From NCBI GenBank assembly GCA_012729785.1, contig JAAYCL010000023.1, forward strand, positions 25,684 to 89,683: a DNA stretch of 64,000 bases. Reading direction: 5' to 3'. Both the position numbers and the translations under genes were made by a program. This document shows, piece by piece, positions 34,112 to 44,995 of this stretch (the first letter of the stretch is position 1; each line of letters begins with the position of its first letter). The notes under the pieces were generated by a model. That model was not told where the DNA came from. It ran no database searches and saw only the letters and a list, made by a program, of their open reading frames with translations. Origin of the DNA: Chlamydiota bacterium (GTDB lineage: Bacteria > Auribacterota > Tritonobacteria > UBA1439).

Positions 34112-36058
34112 ATGTCCAAGGTTATCGGTATAGATCTCGGTACCACCAACTCATGCGCGGCGGTGATGCAGGGCGGTGAGCCGGTGGTCATCCCCAACGC
34201 CGAGGGGAACCGCGTGACGCCGTCAACCGTGGCGATCACCAAGTCCGGCGAGCGGCTCGTGGGGCAGACGGCCAAGCGGCAGGCGGTGACGAACTACAGC
34301 AACACCATCTTCTCCATCAAGCGCTTCATGGGGCGCAAGTACGAGGAGGTGGGGAGCGAGATCAAGCTCGTCCCCTACAAGGTCGTGCGCGCCTCCAACG
34401 GCGACGTCAACGTCGCCGCCGGCGGCAAGACGATGTCTCCGCCGGAGGTCTCCTCGATCATCCTCCAGAAGATGAAGAGCGACGCCGAGGCGTACCTGGG
34501 CGAGAAGGTCACCCAGGCCGTCATCACGGTCCCGGCCTACTTCAACGACAGCCAGCGCCAGGCCACCAAGGACGCGGGCCGCATCGCGGGCCTCGAGGTG
34601 CTCCGCATCATCAACGAACCCACCGCCGCCTCGCTCGCCTACGGCCTCGACAAGAAGAAGGACGAGAAGATCGCCGTCTACGACCTCGGCGGAGGCACCT
34701 TCGACATCTCCATCCTCGAGATCGGCGACGGCGTCTTCGAGGTCAAATCCACCAACGGCGACACGCACCTCGGCGGGGACGACTTTGACCAGCGGATCGT
34801 GGACTGGATCGCCGACGAGTTCAAGCGCGAGCAGGGGATCGACATCCGCCAGGACAAGATGGCCCTGCAGCGCCTGAAGGAGGCGTCGGAGAAGGCCAAG
34901 TGCGAACTCTCCTCCGCGACCGAGACCGAGATCAACCTCCCGTTCATCACCGCGGACGCCTCCGGGCCCAAGCACCTCGTCCTCAAGCTCTCCCGCTCGA
35001 AGCTCGAGCAGCTGGTGGGCGACCTGATCGAGCGCACCATCGGCCCCTGCAAGCGGGCGATCGAGGACTCCGGCATCGCGCTCGACAAGATCGACGAGGT
35101 GATCCTCGTCGGCGGGCAGACCCGGATGCCCAAGGTGCAGGAGGCGGTCAAGAAGCTGTTCGGGAAGGAGCCGCACAAGGGCGTGAACCCCGACGAGGTG
35201 GTCGCGGTCGGCGCCGCCATCCAGGCCGGCGTCCTCAAGGGGGAGGTGAAGGACGTCCTGCTCCTCGACGTGACCCCGCTCTCCCTCGGCATCGAGACCC
35301 TCGGCGGCGTGACGACCCGCCTCATCGAGCGCAACACCACCATCCCCACCAAGAAGAACGAGATCTTCTCCACCGCCTCCGACAGCCAGACGAGCGTGGA
35401 CATCCGCGTCCTGCAGGGCGAGCGCGAGATGGCGGCCGACAACAAGCTGATCGGCAACTTCCAGCTCGTGGGCATCCCGCCCGCGCCGCGCGGCATCCCG
35501 CAGATCGAGGTGACGTTCGACATCGACGTCAACGGCATCCTCCACGTCTCCGCGAAGGACCTCGGGACCGGCAAGGAGCAGTCGATCAAGATCACCGCCT
35601 CGAGCGGCCTGGACGAAGGCGAGATCAAGCGGATGGTCAAGGACGCCGAGCTCCACGCCAACGAGGACAAGACGCGCCGGGAGCGGATCGAGACGAAGAA
35701 CCGCTCCGAGGCCGCGGTCTACGAGGCCGAGAAGCTCCTGAAGGAGCACGGAGGGAAGATCTCCGCGGAGCAGCAGGAGAAGCTCAAGGCCGCGATGGAG
35801 CGCGTCCGGGAGGCGGTGAAGAAGGACGACCACGACGAGATGAAGTCCGCCTCGGAGGCGCTGACGCAGGCCTGGCACGCGGTCTCCTCCGAGCTGTACG
35901 CCCAGGCGGGGCCGAAGGGGCGGCCGGAGGGGGCGCAGGGCGGCCCGCAGGGAGGCCCCGGCGCGGGGCAGCCCGGCGAGGAGGGGCCGCAGCAGAAGAA
36001 GGGCGGCGACGACGTGATCGACGCCGATTACGAGGTCGTGGACGACGACAAGAAGTAG
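34112..36058 (+). CDS. dnaK: Chaperone Hsp70
   Basis: 648 residues, complete DnaK. The ATPase domain begins [16 protein letters not shown], with [16 protein letters not shown] and [13 protein letters not shown]. The linker [20 protein letters not shown] leads into the substrate-binding domain, and the C-terminus ends [20 protein letters not shown] lies 6 bp before ATG 34112; the ATG two codons earlier overlaps the SD. No grpE, dnaJ or hrcA gene is adjacent and no CIRCE element was found upstream. groES-groEL follow directly, so the heat-shock chaperones are clustered. Confidence 0.98.
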   Translation: MSKVIGIDLGTTNSCAAVMQGGEPVVIPNAEGNRVTPSTVAITKSGERLVGQTAKRQAVTNYSNTIFSIKRFMGRKYEEVGSEIKLVPYKVVRASNGDVNVAAGGKTMSPPEVSSIILQKMKSDAEAYLGEKVTQAVITVPAYFNDSQRQATKDAGRIAGLEVLRIINEPTAASLAYGLDKKKDEKIAVYDLGGGTFDISILEIGDGVFEVKSTNGDTHLGGDDFDQRIVDWIADEFKREQGIDIRQDKMALQRLKEASEKAKCELSSATETEINLPFITADASGPKHLVLKLSRSKLEQLVGDLIERTIGPCKRAIEDSGIALDKIDEVILVGGQTRMPKVQEAVKKLFGKEPHKGVNPDEVVAVGAAIQAGVLKGEVKDVLLLDVTPLSLGIETLGGVTTRLIERNTTIPTKKNEIFSTASDSQTSVDIRVLQGEREMAADNKLIGNFQLVGIPPAPRGIPQIEVTFDIDVNGILHVSAKDLGTGKEQSIKITASSGLDEGEIKRMVKDAELHANEDKTRRERIETKNRSEAAVYEAEKLLKEHGGKISAEQQEKLKAAMERVREAVKKDDHDEMKSASEALTQAWHAVSSELYAQAGPKGRPEGAQGGPQGGPGAGQPGEEGPQQKKGGDDVIDADYEVVDDDKK

Positions 36059-36129
36059 GGCGCCGGCGCGCAGGGCGGCCCGCACGGACGGCGACAAGGA
36101 GGTGATGCGAGGCGGTGACGCGATAGGGC

Positions 36130-36157
36130 TTGCGATTCGGGCAAAAACGACTATACT
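36130..36157 (+). promoter_or_regulatory. Promoter of groES-groEL
   Basis: TTGCGA (36130-36135), 16-bp spacer, TATACT (36152-36157), in the 129-bp dnaK-groES spacer. No CIRCE inverted repeat is visible around it, so the usual HrcA control is not indicated. Confidence 0.55.
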
Positions 36158-36187
36158 ATTTACCCCATTCACGAAAGGAGACGCACG

Positions 36188-36475
36188 ATGAAGGTAAAAC
36201 CCCTGGGCGACAGGATCCTGGTGGTGAGGATCGAGGATGCCGAGGTGAAGAAGGGCGGCATCATCATACCCGACACCGCGAAGGAGAAGCCGATGCAGGC
36301 CAAGGTGATCGAGGTCGGCTTGGGCAAGAGGAACGAGGACGGGAAGCTGATCCCGTTCGAGGTGAAGAAGGGCGACACGGTCCTGATCGGGAAATACGCG
36401 GGCACCGAGGTGACGATCGCCGACAAGGAGCACCTGATCCTCCGCGAAGAGGATGTCCTCGCGGTCATCTCGTAA
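36188..36475 (+). CDS. groES: Co-chaperonin GroES
   Basis: 95 residues, standard length. [19 protein letters not shown], the mobile loop [15 protein letters not shown] and the C-terminal DVLAVIS are diagnostic. It caps GroEL. SD AAAGGAG is 8 bp upstream, and groEL follows after 36 bp. Confidence 0.98.
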   Translation: MKVKPLGDRILVVRIEDAEVKKGGIIIPDTAKEKPMQAKVIEVGLGKRNEDGKLIPFEVKKGDTVLIGKYAGTEVTIADKEHLILREEDVLAVIS

Positions 36476-38152
<1,677 letters not shown>

Positions 38153-38170
38153 TCCGGCACGCCTGAGTTC

Positions 38171-38207
38171 GAACCCCGGGGAGGGCGCATGCGCCCTCCC
38201 CGGGTTC
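38171..38207 (+). terminator. Strong hairpin after groEL
   Basis: GAACCCCGGGGAGGGCGC (38171-38188) faces GCGCCCTCCCCGGGTTC (38191-38207), pairing along 17 bp with one bulged C. No T-tract follows. It probably stabilises or ends the groESL transcript. Confidence 0.6.
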
Positions 38208-38345
38208 GCCGCGCCCGCGGCGGGCGCCTCGGGAAGGAGGCCCGTCGCGGGCGGAGGCGAATCGTTTCAACATTTTTTCCGTCCCCGGCGTCAAAGGGGT
38301 GTGCGGCGCATTCGGGAACGCTACGTTCACCCGGAGGGAGGCAGC

Positions 38346-38558
38346 GTGGAGGAACAGAAAAGGATTCTCGCGGAGGCGGTTCTCAAGACCGGGAGCGCTC
38401 CGCTCCTCGTCAACATCGTCGCCAACCGCATCAAGCAGCTCGACCGCGGGGGGGTGCCGCTATGCGACGCTCCGCAGGGGCTCAACACCGCCGAGATAGC
38501 GCTGCGGGAGTTCAACGAGGGGAAGATCGGCTACCGGTCGAGGATCCTTCCCGCGTGA
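38346..38558 (+). CDS. rpoZ: RNA polymerase omega subunit, short form
   Basis: 70 residues from GTG 38346, with GGAGGGAGG upstream. The Rpb6/omega core is visible as LLVNIVANRIKQLDRGG followed by TAEIALREFNEGKIGY, corresponding to the V-A-x-R-x-x-Q and T-x-x-ALRE-x-x-EGxI blocks of omega. Omega helps beta-prime folding and ppGpp binding. The protein is shorter than the 91 residues of E. coli, but similar short forms exist in other phyla. A perfect hairpin sits 8 bp after the stop. Confidence 0.75.
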   Translation: MEEQKRILAEAVLKTGSAPLLVNIVANRIKQLDRGGVPLCDAPQGLNTAEIALREFNEGKIGYRSRILPA

Positions 38559-38566
38559 GCCGTGAT

Positions 38567-38589
38567 GGCGCGCCCCGCCGGGGCGCGCC
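38567..38589 (+). terminator. Hairpin after rpoZ
   Basis: GGCGCGCCCC-GCC-GGGGCGCGCC, a perfect 10-bp stem with a 3-nt loop. No T-tract. It lies between rpoZ and the ABC transporter operon. Confidence 0.6.
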
Positions 38590-38653
38590 GCGGCCTCTTC
38601 GCCGTCCTTCCCTGTTCCGGGACCGCTCGTCGCCAAGGGAGGATTCGAGCGTT

Positions 38654-39598
38654 ATGATCGACGCACGCAACCTCAGCAAGAGCTACGCCGACACGCGCGC
38701 GGTGGACGAGATCACCTTCCGCGTCCGCAAAGGCGAGATCCTCGGTCTCCTCGGCCCCAACGGCGCCGGGAAGACCACCACGATGCGGATGCTCACCTGT
38801 TTCATGCCGCCCACCTCGGGCACCGCCACGGTCGGCGGCTACGACATCTTCCGCGAATCGCTCGAGGTGCGCAGGATCATCGGCTATCTCCCGGAGAATG
38901 TCCCCCTCTACCCGGAGATGCGCGTCGAGGAGTACCTCGACTACCGGGCCCGACTCAAGGGGGTGCCCCGCAGGGCCCGCCGCGCGCGTCTGGCCGACGT
39001 GATGGAGAAGACGCTGGTTTCCGACGTCCGCCGCCGGATCATCGGCCATCTCTCGAAAGGCTACCGCCAGCGCGTCGGCCTCGCCGAGGCGCTCGTCCAC
39101 GACCCGAAGGTCCTCATCCTCGACGAGCCGACCATCGGCCTGGACCCCAACCAGGTCCGCCAGGTGCGCTCGCTGATCAAGCGGCTCGGCGGGGAGTACA
39201 CCATCCTCCTCTCCACGCACATCCTCCCGGAGGTGGAGGCGATCTGCGGGCGCGTCATCATCATCAACCGCGGCAGGATCGTCGCGATGGACTCCCCCGA
39301 GAACCTGGTCCGCGATATCCGCGGCGGCACGCGGCTTTCCGTCGAGGTGCGCGGCCCCGGGGAGGAGGTGCGCCAGGCCCTCTCGAGGGTCGCGGGCGTG
39401 GAGAAGGTCGAGCCCCGCGGCGAAGGCGGCGGCGTCGGCCTCTTTTCCGTCGCGCTCCGGCAGGGGGCGGACGCGCGCGAGGAGATCGCGCGGCTGATCG
39501 CGGAGCGGCGGTGGGGACTGCGGGAGATGAAACGGGAGACCGTCACGCTCGAGGAGATCTTCGTCCATATCACGATGCGCGAGCAGGAGAACGGATAG
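38654..39598 (+). CDS. ABC transporter ATP-binding protein (GldA/Nos-like)
   Basis: 314 residues. Walker A GPNGAGKTT, signature LSKGYRQR, Walker B LILDEPTIGLD and switch His in STHILPE are present. A C-terminal extension of about 90 residues is typical of ATPases pairing with ABC-2 permeases. It starts the operon ATPase-permease-GldG-like-DUF4340. In Bacteroidetes the related GldA-GldF-GldG set is needed for gliding. In other phyla the set is widespread without gliding and of unknown substrate. The start ATG 38654 has GGGAGGA upstream; an open frame back to 38189 overlaps rpoZ and is rejected. Confidence 0.92.
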   Translation: MIDARNLSKSYADTRAVDEITFRVRKGEILGLLGPNGAGKTTTMRMLTCFMPPTSGTATVGGYDIFRESLEVRRIIGYLPENVPLYPEMRVEEYLDYRARLKGVPRRARRARLADVMEKTLVSDVRRRIIGHLSKGYRQRVGLAEALVHDPKVLILDEPTIGLDPNQVRQVRSLIKRLGGEYTILLSTHILPEVEAICGRVIIINRGRIVAMDSPENLVRDIRGGTRLSVEVRGPGEEVRQALSRVAGVEKVEPRGEGGGVGLFSVALRQGADAREEIARLIAERRWGLREMKRETVTLEEIFVHITMREQENG

Positions 39599-39655
39599 CA
39601 CGGGCGGGCGGCCGGGAGGGACCGGTACCGGCGCGACGGAACAAGGAGACGACGC

Positions 39656-40399
39656 ATGGTCAAGATAGCCCCGCTGTTCGCCAAGGAGCTCAAGGCGTAC
39701 TTCTACTCGCCGATCGCCTATGTCGTGCTGGTGGTCTTTCTGGCGTTCAACTCGTTCATCTTCTCCGTGCTGATGATCGTCCTCAACGACCCGCGGATGA
39801 CGATCGACGGCTCCGCGATGCAGCTCTACTTCGGCAGGACGATCTTCCTCTACCTCGTCCTCTCCATCGTGCCGGCGGTCATCACGATGCGGCTCATCGC
39901 CGAGGAGCGCAGGGCGGGGACGCTCGAGGTGCTGATGACCGCCCCGGTCACCGACTGGGAACTCGTCCTCTCGAAGTTCCTCGGCGCCTGGGCGTTCTTC
40001 GCCTTCCTCTGGCTGCCGACCCTGCTCTACGTGGCGGTGCTGCGCTGGTACTCGCCGCTCGACCTCGGGCCGGTCGCCTCGGGCTACCTGGGGACGCTGC
40101 TGATCGGCGCGATGTTCATCGCGATCGGGCTCCTCTGCTCGGCGCTCACTCGCAACCAGATCATCGCGGCCGTCGTAAGCTATCTCCTCGTCACCGTCAT
40201 CTGGATCGTGGGCGTCTTCGAGAGCCTCGTCTCGGGCCCGCTCGCCAAGGGGATCTTCTCCTACCTGAGCGTCTTCCAGCACTTCGACGGGTTCAGCAAG
40301 GGGATCGTGGATTCGCGGCCGCTCGTCTACTACCTGAGCTCCGCCGCACTCTGCCTCTTCCTGACCGTGCGGGTCGTCGAGTCGCAGAAGTGGCGGTGA
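39656..40399 (+). CDS. ABC-2 type permease (GldF-like)
   Basis: 247 residues with six predicted membrane segments. It starts VKIAPLFAKELKAYFYSPIAYVVL, typical of GldF/NosY-type permeases, and contains EERRAGTLEVLMTAPVTDWE. It works with the upstream ATPase. SD AAGGAG is 9 bp before the ATG. Confidence 0.92.
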   Translation: MVKIAPLFAKELKAYFYSPIAYVVLVVFLAFNSFIFSVLMIVLNDPRMTIDGSAMQLYFGRTIFLYLVLSIVPAVITMRLIAEERRAGTLEVLMTAPVTDWELVLSKFLGAWAFFAFLWLPTLLYVAVLRWYSPLDLGPVASGYLGTLLIGAMFIAIGLLCSALTRNQIIAAVVSYLLVTVIWIVGVFESLVSGPLAKGIFSYLSVFQHFDGFSKGIVDSRPLVYYLSSAALCLFLTVRVVESQKWR

Positions 40400-40444
40400 C
40401 GCGGCAACGGAACCGCGAGGCGCATAGACACCGGGGGATCGGGA

Positions 40445-41908
40445 ATGGCTAACGGGCGGACTGTAAAGATACGAAGGGCGGCGATCGGCGTCAACGTGAC
40501 GGCCTCGTGCCTCATCGCGGGCGCCATCTTCCTGATGGTCAACTACCTCGGCTATCGGCACTACCGGAGGTTCGACTGGACCGCGAGCAGCTACTTCTCG
40601 CTCTCCGACAAGACGATCGGCGTCCTGAAGGGCCTCGAGAAGCCGGTGGCGGCCTACGTCTTCTACCCCCCGTACAATCCCACGCACGACGACATACGCG
40701 AGCTCCTCGCGCGCTACGCGGCGGTGACGAAGAACCTGACGGTGGAGCACGTGGACCCGGAGAAGGACCCCGCCCGCGTGCGTTTCCTCCTGGGCAAATT
40801 CAAGATCCCGCCGACCGACCGGGCCCCGAGCATCGTCGTCTTCGAGGAGGGGGAGAAGACCAAGTACGTCTACGACAAGGACATCGTCGAGATGGACTAC
40901 AGCGGCGCCCGGCGCGGGCAGGCCCCCACGATCAAGGCGTTCAAGGGGGAACAGGCGTTCACCTCGGCGATCCTCAACCTGACCCAGGGGACGCAGCCGG
41001 TCGTCTACGCGGTCACGAAGCACGGCGAGGCCGACCTCGACGACGCGGGGCCGCGGGGGCTCGAGGTCTGCAAGACCCTCCTGGAGCGCGAGAACCTGAA
41101 GGTCGAGAAGCTCTCCCTCCACGAGAAACGCGGGATCCCCGACGACTGCGGCCTCCTCCTCATCGCCGGCCCCGTCGAGCCGTACATGGACGAGGAGAAG
41201 AAGACCCTCGCCGGCTACCTCGAGCGGGGCGGGCGGCTCTTCGTCGCGCTCGACCCCCGGACGAACTCCGGCCTCGAGCCGCTCCTGAAGGCGTGGGGCG
41301 CGGAGGCGGGGGACAACATCGTCGTGGACCCGGAGTCCGCCCAGCGCCTCATCTTCCTCAGCCCGCTGAACCTCCTCGCCGACAACTACGGGTTCCACGA
41401 GATCACCGACCAGATGAAGGGGCGGGCGACCTTCTTCGCCGAGGCCCGTTCCGTCTCCCCGGAGGCGTCGAATCGGGGGCTCTCCGCCCGGACCCTGCTG
41501 CAGACCTCTCCGTCGGGATGGGGGGAGACCGACTTCACGGATGAGACGTTCCGCTTCGACGAGGGGAAGGACGCGAAGGGTCCGGTCTCCTTCGGCGTCG
41601 CGGTCGAGACGAACCCGGAGAAGGCCGGCGGCGCCCGGGACAACGGGTTCCGGCTGGTGGTGGTCGGCGACTCGGATTTCATCACGAACGAGAAGATCGC
41701 CACGATGGGCAACGCCACCCTGCTCCTCAACATCGTCAACTGGCTCACCAGCAGGGAGAATCTGATCGCCATCGGCCCCAAGATGCCGGAGCAGACGCGC
41801 GTCCGGCTCAACGCCGCGCAGATGCGCAGCATCTTCTGGCTGTTCGGGGCGCTGCCCGTCTTCGGCCTCCTGCTCGGCGTCGTCGTCTGGTGGCGGCGGC
41901 GGAAGTAG
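40445..41908 (+). CDS. GldG-like auxiliary protein of the ABC system
   Basis: 487 residues. An N-terminal transmembrane helix (SCLIAGAIFLMVNYLG) and a C-terminal one (FWLFGALPVFGLLLGVVVWW) enclose a large periplasmic region of the ABC-type uncharacterized transport system (GldG/IFT52-like) family. Its features include FSLSDKTIGVLKGLEKPV, VDPEKDPARV, YAVTKHGEADL and VVGDSDFITN. It is required together with the permease in gliding bacteria. Its molecular task is unknown. Confidence 0.88.
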   Translation: MANGRTVKIRRAAIGVNVTASCLIAGAIFLMVNYLGYRHYRRFDWTASSYFSLSDKTIGVLKGLEKPVAAYVFYPPYNPTHDDIRELLARYAAVTKNLTVEHVDPEKDPARVRFLLGKFKIPPTDRAPSIVVFEEGEKTKYVYDKDIVEMDYSGARRGQAPTIKAFKGEQAFTSAILNLTQGTQPVVYAVTKHGEADLDDAGPRGLEVCKTLLERENLKVEKLSLHEKRGIPDDCGLLLIAGPVEPYMDEEKKTLAGYLERGGRLFVALDPRTNSGLEPLLKAWGAEAGDNIVVDPESAQRLIFLSPLNLLADNYGFHEITDQMKGRATFFAEARSVSPEASNRGLSARTLLQTSPSGWGETDFTDETFRFDEGKDAKGPVSFGVAVETNPEKAGGARDNGFRLVVVGDSDFITNEKIATMGNATLLLNIVNWLTSRENLIAIGPKMPEQTRVRLNAAQMRSIFWLFGALPVFGLLLGVVVWWRRRK

Positions 41909-42021
41909 CGGTCGGCCGATCGAGCCGCCGGCGGATGCCGCGCCTCCCCGGAGACCCGCGGCGACGCCCGCGAAGGGGGGCGGTGTCCGTCTTCCCGGGA
42001 CACGGATAAGGGGAGTAGAGG

Positions 42022-43830
42022 ATGAAATTCCGATCCACGATTCTGCTGCTGGCCGTGGCGCTCGGCATCGGCGCCTACATCTGGTTCGTCGAGAAGTCGC
42101 AGCTCTCGACCGACGAGCGGGAGGAGAAGGAGAAGCTCGTCTTCTCCGTCAAGGCCGACGAGATCGACCGGGTCGAACTCGTCCGCGAAAGGGACCCGGT
42201 CGTTCTCTCGAAGGCTGCGGACGGCGCCTGGAACCTCGAGAAGCCGCTGCAGTACCGCGCTGACAAGGGCCAGGTCCTCGCCATCCTGCGCCGCATCGAG
42301 GGGTTGAGAAGCGAACGGGTCATCCCCGCGGCCGAGACCGACGAGAAGAAGATCGAGGAGTTCGGCCTGCACGCCCCCCGCATCACCGCCCGCTTCTGGG
42401 CCTCGGGCAGGGAGACGGGCATCGCCCTCGGCGCGGACACCCCGCTCGGCGATACCGCCTACGTGCGCGTCGAGGGGGCCGCGGATGTGCATGTCGTGCC
42501 CAAGGGGCTCCATGCCGCCCTCGACAAGCAGCTCGGGGACCTGCGTGACCGGACGGTGATCGAGTTCGACCAGGCGGATCTGACGAAGCTGGTCGTCACG
42601 CGCGGCGGGAAGCAGGTCGAGCTCGCCCGGGACGGGGAGGGGTGGAGGATCGTCTCCCCGCTCTCCGGGGCGGCGGACCCGGACAAGGTGAACGCGCTCC
42701 TCCGCAAGATCCGCACACTCCGCGCGCGCGATTTCGCGGACGACGATCCGAAGGATCTCGGGAGATACGGCCTCGCCGCCCCCGAGGCGGACATCGCCCT
42801 CACGGGGAAGGACGGGGTCCCTGCGGGGACGATCATCTTCGGCGCGGAGGGGGAGAAGGGCGTGCGCTACGTCCGCACGGTCGGGCGCGACGCGATCCTC
42901 ACCGTGGGCGGCGAGGTGCTGAAGGACGTCGTCTCGGACGCCGATGCGCTGCGGGACCGGAAGGTGACGCGCATCCCCGAGGCGCAGCTGCGCGAGGTGC
43001 GGGTGGAACACGGCGGCGCGACGCTCGCCCTGGCCAGGGAAGGGGCGCGCTGGGAGATCCGCGAGCCCGAAAAGAACGACGCGGACGCGGCCTCGTGCGC
43101 CGCCCTCGTCAAGGCGATCGCGGACCTGACGGTCCTCGATTTCGTCGCCGAGCCGGCGGAGGACCCGGCGAGGTACGGCCTCGGCGGGGAGGCCCTCTCG
43201 GTGACGCTCAAGACGGCCGCCGGGGACGAAGAGAAGATCCTCGTCGGCGCGAGGTACGCGCGCGGCAAGAAGGTCTACGTCACGCGCGGGAAGGGAGACG
43301 AGATCCTCGGCGTGAGCGCGGAGTTCCTCGACTGGTGCGCGACCGACCCGCTCAGGTACATGGACAGGCGGGTCATCGACTTCAGCGCCCCCGCCGCGCG
43401 CAAGGTCGCCATCTCGGGGCGCGGGATCGCGAACACGGTCTGCGAGAAGGAGGGCCCCCTCTGGCTTCTCCGCGAGCCGGAGAAGGGGACCGCCGACGCC
43501 GCCGCGGTGACGGGCATCACGACCGCCCTCTCGGGTCTCAACGCGCTCGAACTCGTCGCCCGCTCGCCCAAGGACCTGAAGCGCTACGGCCTCGACGCCC
43601 CCTCGCTGGAGGTGTCGGTCGAGTGCGACAAGGCCGGCTCGCGCGAGACCACGACGCTCAAGGTCGGCAGGAAGACGAAGGACGGCGCCTTCTACGCGAT
43701 GTGCGAGGGCGGCGATCTCGTCTTCACCATCCCGTCCTCGCTGGAGGAGTCGCTGCGCGCCGACCTGGCGCTGAAACCCCCCGCCGCCGCGCCCGTCGCG
43801 GAACCGGAAGCCGTCGAGGGCGGGGAGTAG
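42022..43830 (+). CDS. DUF4340-repeat periplasmic protein
   Basis: 602 residues with an N-terminal anchor helix (STILLLAVALGIGAYIWFV) and at least three DUF4340-like repeats. Each repeat carries a DEIDRVELVR/ADLTKLVVTR/AQLREVRVEH strand, a W-x-(L/I) segment such as GAWNLEKPL or ARWEIREPE, and a (R/K)YGL motif (ARYGLGGE, KRYGLDAP). DUF4340 genes regularly follow GldG-like genes and probably encode a periplasmic partner of the ABC complex. Start ATG 42022 with a weak SD. Confidence 0.88.
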   Translation: MKFRSTILLLAVALGIGAYIWFVEKSQLSTDEREEKEKLVFSVKADEIDRVELVRERDPVVLSKAADGAWNLEKPLQYRADKGQVLAILRRIEGLRSERVIPAAETDEKKIEEFGLHAPRITARFWASGRETGIALGADTPLGDTAYVRVEGAADVHVVPKGLHAALDKQLGDLRDRTVIEFDQADLTKLVVTRGGKQVELARDGEGWRIVSPLSGAADPDKVNALLRKIRTLRARDFADDDPKDLGRYGLAAPEADIALTGKDGVPAGTIIFGAEGEKGVRYVRTVGRDAILTVGGEVLKDVVSDADALRDRKVTRIPEAQLREVRVEHGGATLALAREGARWEIREPEKNDADAASCAALVKAIADLTVLDFVAEPAEDPARYGLGGEALSVTLKTAAGDEEKILVGARYARGKKVYVTRGKGDEILGVSAEFLDWCATDPLRYMDRRVIDFSAPAARKVAISGRGIANTVCEKEGPLWLLREPEKGTADAAAVTGITTALSGLNALELVARSPKDLKRYGLDAPSLEVSVECDKAGSRETTTLKVGRKTKDGAFYAMCEGGDLVFTIPSSLEESLRADLALKPPAAAPVAEPEAVEGGE

Positions 43831-43912
43831 GAATCCGCGTCTCATCCTTCCACCCCCCGCGGGGGGAGGCGAGGCGCGCGTCTTCCCGTCGCGATGGAAG
43901 GAGGAGTCCCCG

Positions 43913-44908
43913 ACGACCTCCCGTCTCCTGAGCGCCCTCTGCGTCTCGCTCGCCCTGTCTCCGGCGGTCGCCGTTTCGGCTGAAGACGGGGCCGTCCACG
44001 CGCCCGGACCGCCGCGGGCCGCAACCGTGACGCCGTCCCCGGCCCCCGGCGCCCCCGCCGCCTCCGCGTCTCCCGGCGCGCCCGCCGACTCCGTCTCAAA
44101 AGACGCCGCCGCGCCGGCCCCCCTTCGGATCCACTTCATCGACGTGGGGCACGGCGACGCCTGCCTGATCCAGACCCCGCGCGGCAACCAGATCCTCATC
44201 GACGGCGGTTCCGCCGAGATCGCCGACGCGCTCGTGCGGTATCTGCGGGAAGCGGGCGTGAAGCGCCTCGCCTTGCTCGTCGCCACGCACCCGCACTCCG
44301 ACCATATCGGGGGCCTCCCCGCGGTGCTGCGCGCATTCGATGTGGAGACGGTTTTCGACTCCGGCAAGCGGCACCCCACGGCCGCCTACCGGGACTACCT
44401 CGAGGCGGTGCAATCGAGGCCGAAGGCCCGGTTCACGCTCGCGCGCGCGGGCCAGAGCTACCGGGTGGACGACGTCCGCATCGACGTGTTGAATCCCGGA
44501 GAACCGCTCCCCTCGGACGTGAACGACTGCTCCGTCGTCTGCCGGCTCTCCTACGGCGACTTCAGCATCATGCTCGCCGGGGACGTGGGAGTGGAGGAGG
44601 AACGGAGGATCCTGCGGCAGCGGCGCGTGCCCCTCGGCAGCACCGTGCTCAAGGTCGCCCACCACGGCAGCACGACCTCGACCTCCGCGCCGTTTCTGCG
44701 CGCGGTGGCCCCCAAAGTCGCCCTGATCAGCTGCAAGGAGCGCGATTCCCAGCAGTGGGCGCCGAAGGTGGTCCAGCCCCTCAAAGCCCGTGGGGTGAGG
44801 ATCTACCGCACCGACCACGACGGCACAATCATCATCGAGAGCGACGGCAACGGGTACACGGTCAAGACGCTCGGCGAGGGGCTCGACGAGGCGCCGATGC
44901 GGCGGTAG
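43913..44908 (+). CDS. Secreted ComEC-like metallo-beta-lactamase protein, probable ACG start
   Basis: The MBL domain is clear: IHFIDVGHGDACLIQ, VATHPHSDHIGG, a later DVG(V) and KVAHHGS. It is the form found at the ComEC C-terminus and in secreted nucleases/phosphodiesterases. The first standard start, GTG 44027, gives 293 residues but cuts off an obvious in-frame signal peptide (SRLLSALCVSLALSPAVAVSA). That peptide begins just after ACG 43913, which has AAGGAGGAG six bases upstream. No ATG, GTG or TTG is in frame there. I therefore give the start as ACG 43913 (331 residues). A sequence error (ATG read as ACG) or GTG 44027 are the alternatives. Confidence 0.8.
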   Translation, partial: TTSRLLSALCVSLALSPAVAVSAEDGAVHAPGPPRAATVTPSPAPGAPAASASPGAPADSVSKDAAAPAPLRIHFIDVGHGDACLIQTPRGNQILIDGGSAEIADALVRYLREAGVKRLALLVATHPHSDHIGGLPAVLRAFDVETVFDSGKRHPTAAYRDYLEAVQSRPKARFTLARAGQSYRVDDVRIDVLNPGEPLPSDVNDCSVVCRLSYGDFSIMLAGDVGVEEERRILRQRRVPLGSTVLKVAHHGSTTSTSAPFLRAVAPKVALISCKERDSQQWAPKVVQPLKARGVRIYRTDHDGTIIIESDGNGYTVKTLGEGLDEAPMRR

Positions 44909-44995
44909 TTTCCCCCGAGAGACGCGGGACGGCCCGCGGCGGTCGGGGGACGGCGCGATGCGACGGGTGCCTGCACACCGGATCGGAGGAGGCCT

